From the NCBI GenBank assembly GCA_958299035.1, contig CATQJL010000001.1:11802773-11866772 (forward strand): 64,000 bases of DNA. The letters run 5' to 3'. Every line of letters starts with the position of its first letter. Position 1 is the first letter of the stretch. Shown here piece after piece: positions 39,301 through 51,300 of this stretch. The position numbers and the translations under genes were made by a program. The notes below the pieces were generated by a model. That model ran no database searches. It worked only from the letters and a program-made list of their open reading frames with translations, and had not been told where the DNA came from. This DNA comes from Cylicocyclus nassatus (Eukaryota > Nematoda > Chromadorea > Rhabditida > Strongylidae).

Positions 39301-42300
39301 GAGTTTATCGTAAAGTTAAAGATAAAATCTGTTCGTTTTTGCGACAGTTTTAGCCTTATCAGTTCCACTGCTTTCATTCCATCTACATAATTCTGAAATT
39401 GCTGAAACCATTCTCAGTTTTCTCGTTCCAGTTTCTCCTCATTTTGGAATATCGGATTGAACAGGGTTTATGGCGTTAGCGTTTCGTTTCTTTCTCAAAT
39501 TCGTGTAAGTGAATCAAATTCGCTCATTTTGATCGCGCTGCTCTCCAACGGAAAACCTTGACCTCCGCTCATGGAAAAAGTAATCTGTTCGTGACGTCTC
39601 TCATTGTTTCATAGTGTTTTCACGAACTGTCACAAAACGCCACATTGTCGTCGATGTCAACTCAACGATGCGCGCACTCACTGAGTAAATACGACAAGAC
39701 TCTTCTTTTCTTTTTCCATAGCGGAAAGCTATTGTTGAATATGGCTGTATCGTGCAAGCTAGACGGTCACTGAAACTAAAAACAACAATTTGAAAAGCTG
39801 TCCCAAAATAGGCCTAAGTAAGGGCTTTTTTAATATGGTTGCGTTGGCGTGCGAGACGCATTTGCTTTGCAGAACGACATAAAAATGGTAATTCATGTCT
39901 GGATTATGCACTTTGCCCTTTCAAAATGACTTCTTTCGTAATTAGACATTTTATTCGAATCCAGAGTACCCATAACTTGCTACTCCGTAGGGATAGCTAC
40001 CCGTGCGTCTAATTCAAAAGATTTTTCATGTATGACTCTTTTCATGAGAACCATAAAAACAATTACCTGTATGGAGAAGTTTCTTTAAGGGGTAAAGGGG
40101 TGGGTGGCGACAAAAACTTTTTTCAGTGAGTGGCATTAACCACAATCTTTAAATGGATTTTCGATGTGCTCTCAAATCTGTGAACCTATAACCCGAAATT
40201 CAAAAAGGAGACGTTCGCCATTTCATAGGTTTTCAAAAATCATTTTGGTTATTAACAAGTAAACAAGCTTGCCCATTTTTAAAACTATGTAGATTTTAAA
40301 TCTTCGCGATCCTTTTTAGGGCCGCATGCACTAACATCCCCGCGGGGAGCGGATCGCAGCTTAAAAGAAAGCTTTATATTTCGAAACTTCAGATACCTGG
40401 ATTTCACATTGTGTACCTATCCGTAAGTATTCCTACTATCCTTCACTATGAACATGTTGAACAGGAGCGAGAAGCTGTACGAACCGCATTTTCCAGCTTT
40501 TGTATAATCCCTGATGATCCCCGGCGCTTTTCTTTGAAGTCATTTTTCTTTCTCCGAAGTTGAAGAAAAACCTCCAAAGTTGTGCAGATCATCTAAACCG
40601 ACAGTGCTAAGCATGTTGCTGATAAGAACAAATGATGTTTTGAAGTCATGAAATTTTCGATGATCCACAGGTCGAAATTTGAGGTTTACCGAAAAATTCG
40701 ACTTTACAAAAACTCATTTGTTCTCATCAGCAACATGCTTAGCACTTTTGTGTTAGATGTTCAGTACAACTTTGGAAGGTTTTCGTTAACTTTGGAGAAA
40801 GAAAAGTGACTTCAAAGAAAAGCGCCGGGGATCATCAGGGATCATACTAAAGCTGGAAAATGCGGTTTGTACAGCTTCTCGCTCCTGTTCAACATGTTCA
40901 TAGTGAAGGGTAGTAGGAATACTTACGGATAGGTACACAACGTGAAATCTAGATATCTGGAGCTTCGGAATATGAAGCTTTCTTTTAAGCTGCGATCCCC
41001 TCCCCAGCGGGAGGTTAGTGCATGCGGCCCTTAGAGGGGGGGAGGGGGGGACTACCGTTCGGTCCGCGCTGCCTGAGCAGCAGGCCATATAATCCATTTG
41101 TGGAACTCCGATCCAATCGTACATGCTTTTTACTGTAATAAGACGCTGATTGGTTCGCCTAAAAGTTTGGTTTGGGTTGGAGTTAAAGACAGTGTCTCGG
41201 CAGAATTTCGTTCTCCAGATTTCCACCTTTTCGTAGCTCTTTCGCCATAAGGAACCCATATCTGGGCTTTTCAGCGCGTGCAAATGGCGAAATTGGGCTC
41301 TTTTCGAAGCTTTCCACGTGCGCATTCAGTGAAGAATACGGCGGGGCTCGGAATGACGGAAGCGGGGTGCAAAAGATTTTCCACGCATCTAAACCGAATG
41401 CGGACCTGGTTTTTTTCTTCGGAAAAAGCCCATTTTTGCCATTTTTATGCGCTGAGCAGCCCAGATATGGCTACCTCATCGCGAGAAGTCTCCGAAAAGG
41501 TGAAACACTGGATAACGAATTTCTACCGAGACACTGCCTTTGAGATTGAAATTCTTTTGCTTGAACTCTTCTTGTGCTTCAACAGTAACATCGTTGTCTC
41601 ATCTTCTATAATTTCTGGCAAAGTTCTCAAATCACTTTAGAGGAAGATAGAGAGCAGAGGGGCATAGGGTGCGACATCGGCAAATCTTGCACCGTTTTTC
41701 TTGAAAAGGTCTCATGCAGCTGTTGAGTTTGAGAAGTCGCTCAGTCGTATTTTCATCCTATTTTGTCACTTTTGGCTTGAACTTTCAAATCTACATCGAA
41801 AAATCAAGCTATGCAAAGAGCAAAATGCTAATTTGCTTACAAAACTACCAGACACTGTATTAGTCAACTCAACATTGTGCATTAGAGAAAAATGTCATCG
41901 AATCCGTCATATCTCAAGTGTTCATAAAACTCTGTTGACATAACTGCATGAACTGGCAGCGTATTGTTTGACAGTGCAAACGAGTGTCTGTCCGTGCAGC
42001 ACCCGGTTGGAGTTAGACGATAGACGAGAACGAAAAAACTCTAGCATTGGTTCGTTTGCTTTACCAATGTGGCGCTATGTTGAGGAGCTCGTTGACACCG
42101 AGTACGGGATCGTAGGGATGGCTTAGAGTTGCTGGAACAAAAATTTGCGGAAATCCGAGAAAATGATCAGAATAGAAGAGGCTGCTACTGAGGAGCTGCA
42201 TATGTGTGGAGCGGCGTGAAATTCTGATTTTGCAGCTTTCTGTCCAGGGCTTGGCACGAAGTGGCTTTCAAAAAATGCAGAAAACGAAGTCCGTCTGACT

Positions 42301-45300
42301 TTCGCAAAGTTTTACAAAGTCCTCTGTAACCCTTATTCAAAATTTCCGAATCGACTAGAAAAACCTATATTCGGACCCACAAAAACAACATCTCCTTTGC
42401 TTTTTGTCCCAGAAACGATACCCAGCTTGCTTATAAGCCACCTGTGCCGATCTATCTGCCAATGCTGGATATAAGCAATTATTGCATACAAGTAGTTAAA
42501 CGAACTGCAGAGTTGGATATGTGATGTAACGATAGAAAAACTGCGAAGTAAAAAATACGGCATCGAAAACGATTAGCACATCTCTTTTATGCTTCAGAAT
42601 CATCACGAAAAATGTTTTACTAGTAGAAAAGCAGACCAATTTTCTTTTTTTTGAAAAAGTAAGCCGACCAGAAAAGATCCTGATCACCTGGATGGTATGG
42701 ATCTAGGGAAGTGGAAAGTAGAAGTTGAGTGGAAGTGGAAATTTACTGTGATACTCATTTTATAGCTTTTTGCGATGTCATGATGAATGTAGATCCTCTT
42801 ACATCAGCCTAGATCCATACCATCCGGCTGATCAAGATTTCTTGTGGTCGGCTTAATCGGCTTACTTTTTCGAGAAAGGAAAATTTATTTGCTTTTTCCC
42901 CTCCTAGGGAGATTTCCATGTGGAAGATTTTTATCCAAATGTTTGAACCATCATTATCATCACAAACCAAAAGAATGTTGCTGAACAGAAATTGGATTAT
43001 AATAGGTAAAAAGGATTTGTAGATTATGATTGCTAACAAATCTCATGCAAACTTTTTGAATCTTGCACTTCGCCTAATACTACAATTCAAAAAGCTTAAA
43101 ATTTGCACATTTCACATCATTTTCGGTGGTGGAAGCGTTGCAGTTGATTATGTAGTCAACTTCATGAAAATTGGGGTTCTGTCGTATACCGCATAACTCC
43201 GTAAAAAGTAACAGGATTTTCCTTTTGAATTCGAGGTGCATAGTGCACCTTTTACTTTAATCAAGTTTTATGATTCAGTGGGCCACAACGGTCTTAGAGT
43301 AGTTACTTTCTATAAGTTCTCATCACCGTCCATCTAAGGTGTTCAAAAAAAAACAGACTAATGTGAATGGGGAAGTGTAACGCCGTCCTGTCAGTTTTTT
43401 CTCTAATTGGCCACATCTTTGGTGCGGGCAATTATCCACTGCTACGAATGGCATATGCTCGGATTGCATAATGAAGTAATGATTGGATTGGGCCCATTGT
43501 TGAGGATGCGTCGATTTTTGGCTTTACCAAATTTGGGGATCTCAGAATTAGCAACGCGTGAAGAAAGTAAAGGAATGTGTTCTGCAAGCTGCCAGCTGTA
43601 CATTCGCTTATCGAAAAAGGGATAGCTTTTTCTTATTTTTGCTGCGATTCGATATCGCAATGACGAATTGCCGATCGTTGACTCATGCCATGGCTGCAAG
43701 TAAATCACATCATGACATTCGTGCTTGATTTACTCTCATTCTACTTATGAGGATTGCTATCAACGACCTTCCGCTCACTTAGCCTCTGAAGTGCAGATAG
43801 CTGACGCTTAGCTTATTAGCGAAAATCTAGACACTCATGCGGATCAGAAAGATTAGCGCGATCTGTTCCTGAAATTCGTAAGGCCTTATGCTTTGGAAAA
43901 TGGGTGGTCAATTTGTAATATAGAGAAGGGGGTGCTGGGAAGGCCCTCATAGAAGTTTTTTATTTTCTGGTTTTTTCTGACAGCCGTTTATGTCGTATCT
44001 TTAACAATTTCTTTACTTCGCATTTTATCTGCAGATGTGATGATTCGACTTTGTGTTTGGGCCTTGCATAGAAAATCCAATGTTGAGCCTTTACTGCAAG
44101 AGAAGAATTTTCGAGAATGTTGCTTCCATGATTTTGATTGAGAGTTTTCAAGTCTAGCCTCCTCCATTCTCATTTACTTCTCTTGATTTGTGTTCTCCCA
44201 TATATGGCGTGTTATATCGATGTAATTGATATCGTAAAGGAACACAGAAGGTAATCAGTATCATCTATCATTACGAAATGAACAAAGGAAGTATATGCAA
44301 AAATTGTCGGCACCAAGTTTCAGAAATGTTTCCCGAGCGATGTTTGAAAGCTCAGTGTTCGGTCGTATTTCATCCAGAATGTCCGTCAGACTCTCGACTC
44401 GTCATACTTCCGCCACCACCTGGTGAATGCTGTGGGCGACCAGGCACTTGCCATTGTGATCAGCAGGTAAAATAAGTTGGACTTTCTAAGATTCTTTTAG
44501 TCGTAAAGTAGCAAGTCTGATTTAGAAGTGTGAAGCATTTGTCCCGGTTTGTGAACAAGGCATGGAACGAGTATTAGTAAAAGAAGGTGGTCATCAGCCT
44601 GGCTCATGTTGTGATGTATTTGAATGCCGGAAACGAGGTTTGGGAGCTTATAAACCTGCATCTGCTAGAGATGGTACGTATTATATTTTCAGAGCTTCGT
44701 TGTGAATCGGTACAATGTCCTTCGCATGTCTTTGACGAGGACGAAGGCGTTGATTGTCCGGCAGACAGTGTTCGTCCGGCGGAACACGTTCCAAATGGCC
44801 TATGCTGTCCGGTACGACCAGGGTACGTTTGAATTTCCATTCTATCGATGTTTTTTACTTGAACATCTTGAATCCATTCAAATCCAGTCATTTATCGAAT
44901 CTTCATTTTATTTTGTGCGATTTCTGCGAGTCAATTTTGAGTTCGGCGCCCAACCATAAATTTTTTTTAAATTGCTCACGATTTTTGATTACCTTGCAAG
45001 GTATAAAAGTATTTCATACTTGGTTTGAAGCTCGTAACTCCTCCAATTTTGTTTGGGACTACGGTCCACAGCAAAGCCTTAATTTGCATAACTGTCGCAC
45101 ACGGTACGAAGTTTTTCCTGCAAACAACTTTTCAGGATATTTTTGATATCTTAAACTTTCAGTTCTAAGCTTCCACCTGTTCTGTTCCTTAGGTCAAAAA
45201 ATATTTATTAGAGAAATTCTGAGTGTGAATCGTATTACGTCTACACCTAGGCTGTTCGAGATGATACGTGCAGTTTGGATTCAGAATAAAAGTTTGTACA

Positions 45301-48300
45301 TAGCGGCAGTCCGAGAATTTCAAGAGCGGGGGGGAATGGGAGAGGAAAGGGTACAACGGAACAGAATTTCAATTTGACGGGCTTGATGTTAGTCACACTT
45401 TTTGATAAAATTTCTGGAAAGTTCCATTTTTCGCAAACTTCCAAATTTAAAAAGTGTTCACTTCTCCGTCCCACCCCTCCCTTCCGGTCTCTCTTCCTTC
45501 GGTCCGCCATTTCTATAAGCCTATCGTAACCTCCGCTATAATGCCGGTGCAGAACTTGGTTCCAAAAAATTTCTACAGATAACAAGTGTTTGGGATGCAA
45601 CTGGGACCGTAGGCCGAAAACACTGAAAAAATTTTACCAGATATCTAAGGACGAAAAAGGACTGTTTTGTTGTAAGATGTGTGGAGCTATATATAGAAAA
45701 AATTGAGACAGAATGACCACCAATGTCGGGAACATAATACAGACTTGCTTCAAATTATTCAATGGTTTATCGTTTATATCTATTCATTTGCCCAAATCCG
45801 ATGTTTTAGATGTCGCTGTAGAGCAGCCGTATGTCGTCCAGCCGTTTGTGATGAGGGCAAAAAATTGCGTATCATCCGGAAGGGCACCGGTACACCTGGA
45901 CGATGCTGCGACGAGTGGACCTGCGATGACGATCCGCAGCCTTTGGTAATCAGTGAAATTTGCTCCAAAGATTCTCTTTACTAAGATTGAATTATTTATA
46001 GTCGAAATCTTGCATTCGAGATGGAAAGACGTACTCAGATGGAGAAGAATGGCATACATCATCATGTGAAGTTTGCCGATGTAAGAAAGGAGTTGCCGTT
46101 TGCAGTAAAATGTCATGTCCGAAAACACCGCGTAAGGTTTTTTTTTTCGCGACGGGGACTGAATTCGTTTCGAAACTGTGAAAATTTAGCACAATGCTCA
46201 TGGATTGTCATCCCAGAAGGAGAATGCTGCCCGATTTGTGTTGGTTGTCAAACAGAAAAATTGGAAAAGAAAAGAAAAAATGAAACGTGGCAGAAAGATG
46301 ATTGCACTACGTGAGAGCGAATATTTTTGAAGTGGTGAAGAATTGTCTTACTATTTGCTTGCAGATGCACTTGTTCGGAAGACGGAACACCTATATGCGA
46401 AAAGCATATGTGCCGTACAGAATGTGAAAATCCTCGTAAGGTGGAAGGACAATGTTGCCCTGTTTGTGACGGTAAATTGCCCATTTTTTTCATTTTTTCC
46501 ATTCCTGGATATGTATGATTTGATGTTTGAGTTAAAAGCTGCATTTTTGGAAGACGAGAACTGGTCCTCATGCGAGAACTAGTCCCATAATATTGTGCCT
46601 TGTATCTTAGCCTTGTAGTGCACTTAGGTTACCATAAACACTCGCAGATTGGCCCAAAAGGTGCTATTTGGAAATTAGAAATATAGTCATTTCTTACGGT
46701 GTTGTGGGCAGTGCAAGTGCACCTTATCACCAAAAGATTTCAATAACGATCTTTCAAACTCGTATATAATTGTGCAAGAAATAGAAAAATTTTTTTTGGA
46801 ATTTTCGAATTTATGACAACCCGAATTGATGAAACACGCTCCTCACGTTGAAAATCCTTTTTAACTTAACAATTTTTGCAACTTTAGAACCACTCCTGCT
46901 CACAATGCCAGTGGCATGTCCATCCATAGAACATTGCCCACTCCGATGTGAAGCTGGACTCCAGCGTGATGAACGAGGATGCTTCCAATGCGAATGTGTG
47001 CCAACAAACAGACCAGAGCAATGTCCGGCACTTTCAACTCAAAATTGTGACAAGTAAGTCACCAGTTCTTACATTCTTCAAATTCCCCTTTTCTTGTAAT
47101 TCTTGTTTTGAACTTACTTTCAGAATTTTTTTTATTTTCAAAGTTTTCAACTAATTTTCAAAAATCTTGAAATGTATTTCTAATCGTTTTGATTCTAGAC
47201 AGTGTGCACATGGATATGCAAAAGATGCAGCAGGATGTGTAGTGTGCAAATGTGCCAAATGTCCACCATTACACCAGTGTATGAAACATTGTCTCTACGG
47301 ATTTGAGTCAAATTCTATCGGATGTCCAGTATGCAAATGTAGAGGTAAATTTATCTTATTCTTTGTTATCTCATAGCTATTCTCTCGTTCAACGTTGAAC
47401 ATTCAACTTTTATATCTATTAGGTTGCTGCAAAAGTAATGGCCGATTTTCCAAACCTTTTTTCCGGGCAACTTTTTTCCATCAGTACTTCTTTACAATGG
47501 ATGTAGTATACCATCGCCAAGCTGTTTCCATGCTCTATCTAAGGTGCTTGAAACGTGCTCTCATCCTCATCTGTCATAAAGTTACTGAGCTTCAAATAAC
47601 CGCATCCAAATTCAGAATTTATTGCTTTCACTTTTCCGGCCAGAATTCAAGCGCGTATCAATGGGATTTCTTCGAAAATTTAGCTATTTATGTAATAGAA
47701 ATTGTCTACATTATGCATACTTGACTGTGTTCTTTGAGGCTATCCAGACTGAGATATCGGCGCCTAAACATGGGTAGCTGTTGCGGTCATTTTATGACCC
47801 ATAATTTTCTTTTGAAGAAGTCAATCGCCGGAGCTTTGCTCAATTCTGTAAGCGTAGGGCTAGGGTATCCTGTTAGCAGTTTTTGCGAAAATATCCAGCT
47901 GTTCAGTACCTAGAAAATCAAAAAATTCTATATTCGGGACTTTGAGGCACACTGAAAAAATATTCAAAAAAGTGATAAATTTCAAATTTCAATTTTTTTC
48001 TTTTTCGCAAACGTTTTTGTCCGAATTCTTTTTATTGCATTTTGTACTACTGGCTTGCGGCTACAAGATAGGCTACTTAACATTTATACTAACAAACTTT
48101 GAAGGAAGATGTGAATTGTCAAAGACAAGGTTATAGCAGAAGAACCTTTTTTATTTTTCAATCCATATTTTCCTGCCCGTTCGTGGTATGAGTATAAATA
48201 AATGTGCGCTGCATTGCAGAAGGTTTGCTGCTTCTGACAGTTTTTACCGCATTCGGAAATGTGAATTCATCCAAAAGTTATAGCACGTCAAAATGAGAAT

Positions 48301-51300
48301 TCGCAAATCGGCCATTACTTTTGCACCAACCTAATACATGTGTTGACTTATTTACTCGGTCTAACACTAACAAACTTACTTCTAATTAGTGGTTCTCAAA
48401 ACAAAAGCCTCACTAAATCTGCTAGTGCTCAAAATATGCCGCATGATTGTGAAGTGTAGACTCCTTCGGATAAATCGATATATTGATTCAAAATACCGTA
48501 ACTGTAGATAGAAAAATTGCCAAGCATTTTGCTTTCCAAGAGACTTCAGCCCCGTATACTCATTTCGTTTCAAAGATAATTCTAATAACAACTAATTTCC
48601 AGCGATATCCCGGATCGAGGCGAAGCTGACTATACCAGAAAAGATTGGACGGCTGGCAGGTTGGGATAAATGCGTATCGCTTAGTCCAAGTGGTCGTGTA
48701 ATTGAACGAGATGGTGGTGAATGGTGGAGTGATGGCTGTCGTCATTGTTTCTGCGAACAGAAGCAGGTACGCAGTTGCGGCATTCACATCACTCGCATTC
48801 ATGGCTAGCGTGTTCTTTGTCTAGGAATACTGTTCGTTGATTTCATGCGCACCAAGGCCTCCAGATTGTGCCGAAGAGAACTGGGTACACGAAGAAGGTA
48901 ATTTATAATTTCATCTGGGTTGCATCACGTTAATACTAACTTTGGCTTCGCATACTTACTGTCCATCCTAATCAAGGTTTTTTTTTCAAATTCGCAGAAC
49001 AATTTTGCAACATAAGCGAACCGCCGCGGCTTTCGTGCCAGGACCATGTCTGCGCCCTCCACACTTTCTTCATTATCTCGCTGGCATGTCAGTTCTGCCC
49101 GCGCGCACAATCAGTGGTTACAGAGTAACCACAATAAATTTCCTGTTTACGTACTGTATGAAAAGATTTTTTTCCAAAGTTTGGCTGGGCTGAGTAAGAC
49201 AGAGTTGCTTTTGGCTAGTTGCGCGAGTTTACGATATCATATAAATCGGTGGAAGCACCCTTTGTCTGACTATTCGTTCATGAACAGTTTTTTTTTTGAG
49301 GTGCCTGCTGTTCATCCTGCGTGTCCACAGCAAACAAGTCAGCAGTGCTCACATCGAAGCACGAACATACCGTATGCCAATCCCCTGGATCTGGTAGAAT
49401 ATTTACAGGTGCTGTAGACAATTATCAGTTGATTTTTCGTAAGTTGATCCGTTGATTTTTCAGATGGTGAGACATGGCAATTGGCGCCATGTGTATCGTG
49501 CACATGCCGCGTCGGACATGTCTTATGTAGAGCGGTCGAGTGCCCGGCGATCGCTTGCCATCATCCTGTCATGCATCCCGATGACCAATGTTGCCCAAAG
49601 TAAGTGTTTTCTGCACGAATTACTGGGCATGGACGGTGTGACTATGGATGAAGACTTGTCACCTTTTTTAATATGAGTGCACGAATGCGCTAAAATTGCT
49701 CAGTGTGCAGCCTTTTGCATATCGCGATGCCAAGGCAAATTTGGGTAACCGTACTTTTTGGATTTGTTGGGAGCTCCTAGCAAAGCCGTTGCCCCAATAG
49801 CAGCGCATAAGATTTATTGGTAGCCAAAAGATCTTGCTCTAAACACCAAACTGTATTTTTCCGAGCACCAATCGGCGTTTTTGATTACGGTTGAAAGTGC
49901 GAACTGGACTAGGGTTTAGAGTGACGACCGTGAATCAAAAGTATGAGCTGCGGCTTGGGTGGTTACAGTCGAGTACTTAATCAATCCCCATAAAATTACT
50001 TCTTTCTTGCAATTTGGCAACGATATTCCTGGAGTATCCCAGCATGTCGGCGTTCTTTGACGCTGTCCCTTTTACCATAGGTAACCTAAGCTTTCAAAAT
50101 CTCAAATCTGATAGTACAGGGTGTTTCAAAACTCTTTAAGCCTAGTATCTCGATATATGAAACCGCTGCAGTAAACAACAGTGACTATATGCATTTATCA
50201 TTGTAGTAGACCAATCAGAATAACCTTGGTGTGGGAAGCTACGGAAATCTCACTTGATGAAATATTGTTCCACTTTACAGATGCCCTACGAATAACACAG
50301 AAATTGTGAACGCTGATATGTCAGTGGTTTGCACCGATGGTTCTGGTATAGCCCACCAAGCAGGTATCAAATATTTTAAGTCCTAAGACGCATTCAGGAG
50401 AAATTAACACTTTCCACAAATTATGCGAAATGTTCAGGAGCTTCATGGCGAACAGATGACTGCACGTCATGTGAATGTACTGCTGAAGGAAAAGTGATCT
50501 GCTATCGACAACAATGTGACGACGATACAGCATGTAATGGAAAGCCGCTAACAATCAAAGGACGGTGTTGTCCCGTTTGTGAAGGTAGCAGTAGTGTCAA
50601 GCAAAAACTAATGCTATGATTTTTCCGCTTTCAGATGCACTTTCCGCTGCAGTGTGCTCCTTCGATTCATCCGTGTATAGTGTGGGCGAAGAATGGCGTC
50701 AAGACACTTGTACCAACTGTTCTTGTCAGCCTGGTGGACGCACTGTATGCCGCCAACTGGTGTGTCCACAGTGTGTTGAACCGGTACCGATAGAGGGACA
50801 TTGTTGCCCACTTTGTAAAGGTATGAAAGGATATTTTCTTGTTCCTCTTTTTTGCGTTTAATTTTAAACTTGCAAGCTTGTTTTTGGAATCTAAAGTGTG
50901 GTTCATAATTATACGAACACCCAAAATTTTGTAAGTTTTCGGACTTTTTGGGAGAAACTCAAAAAGCCGTTGGTACCACGCGAAAGAGCACAACCGAAAA
51001 CGGTATATGACCCTTGAGAATGGAAATTGATGTCAATCGTAAATGTGTTTTTGTGCCTAATGCGAATTTTTAGCGGTTCATAATTATACGAACACCTCAA
51101 ACAAAGGTCCATTTCTCATCCGCGGTGCAATCATTTAGGTCCAAATTTTTTGTAGAGTTACAGTAATAAAGTCTGAAACACCTGCTACACACTGAACCCA
51201 GTGAAGCTCAAAAAAGGACCATTACTTTTTTCAGAAGGCTCTAAATGCTTTTGGAGTGATTGCGCTCCAAAAACATCCGTTCTTCTGTGGTTTGCGCGCT

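Larger units (their letters stand above)
31841..44323 (+). other. crm-1: crm-1 intron 2 (12.5 kb)
   Basis: GTGGGC donor and GTTTCAG acceptor. It contains foldback elements at 34531, 38798, 40317, 41183 and 42651, a dispersed repeat pair (35800/42245), a decayed Kunitz-like frame (32891-33036) and a GC-rich open stretch at 37285-37454. Human CRIM1 has an extra cysteine-containing linker after its IGFBP domain; a small phase 1-1 exon encoding one could lie here unseen. Confidence 0.65.

Noticed and set aside
40786..41325. Longest open frame in the window (179 codons, minus strand)
   Set aside because: It runs across one arm of a palindromic element and the following MITE; the mirrored arm does not keep the frame and no domain is visible.
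48998..49140. Cysteine-containing frame starting EQFCN after a TTCGCAG acceptor in crm-1 intron 13
   Set aside because: It superficially mimics the VWC closing motif but lacks the CC pair and runs to a stop, while the acceptor at 49301 restores phase and the real CCxxC.
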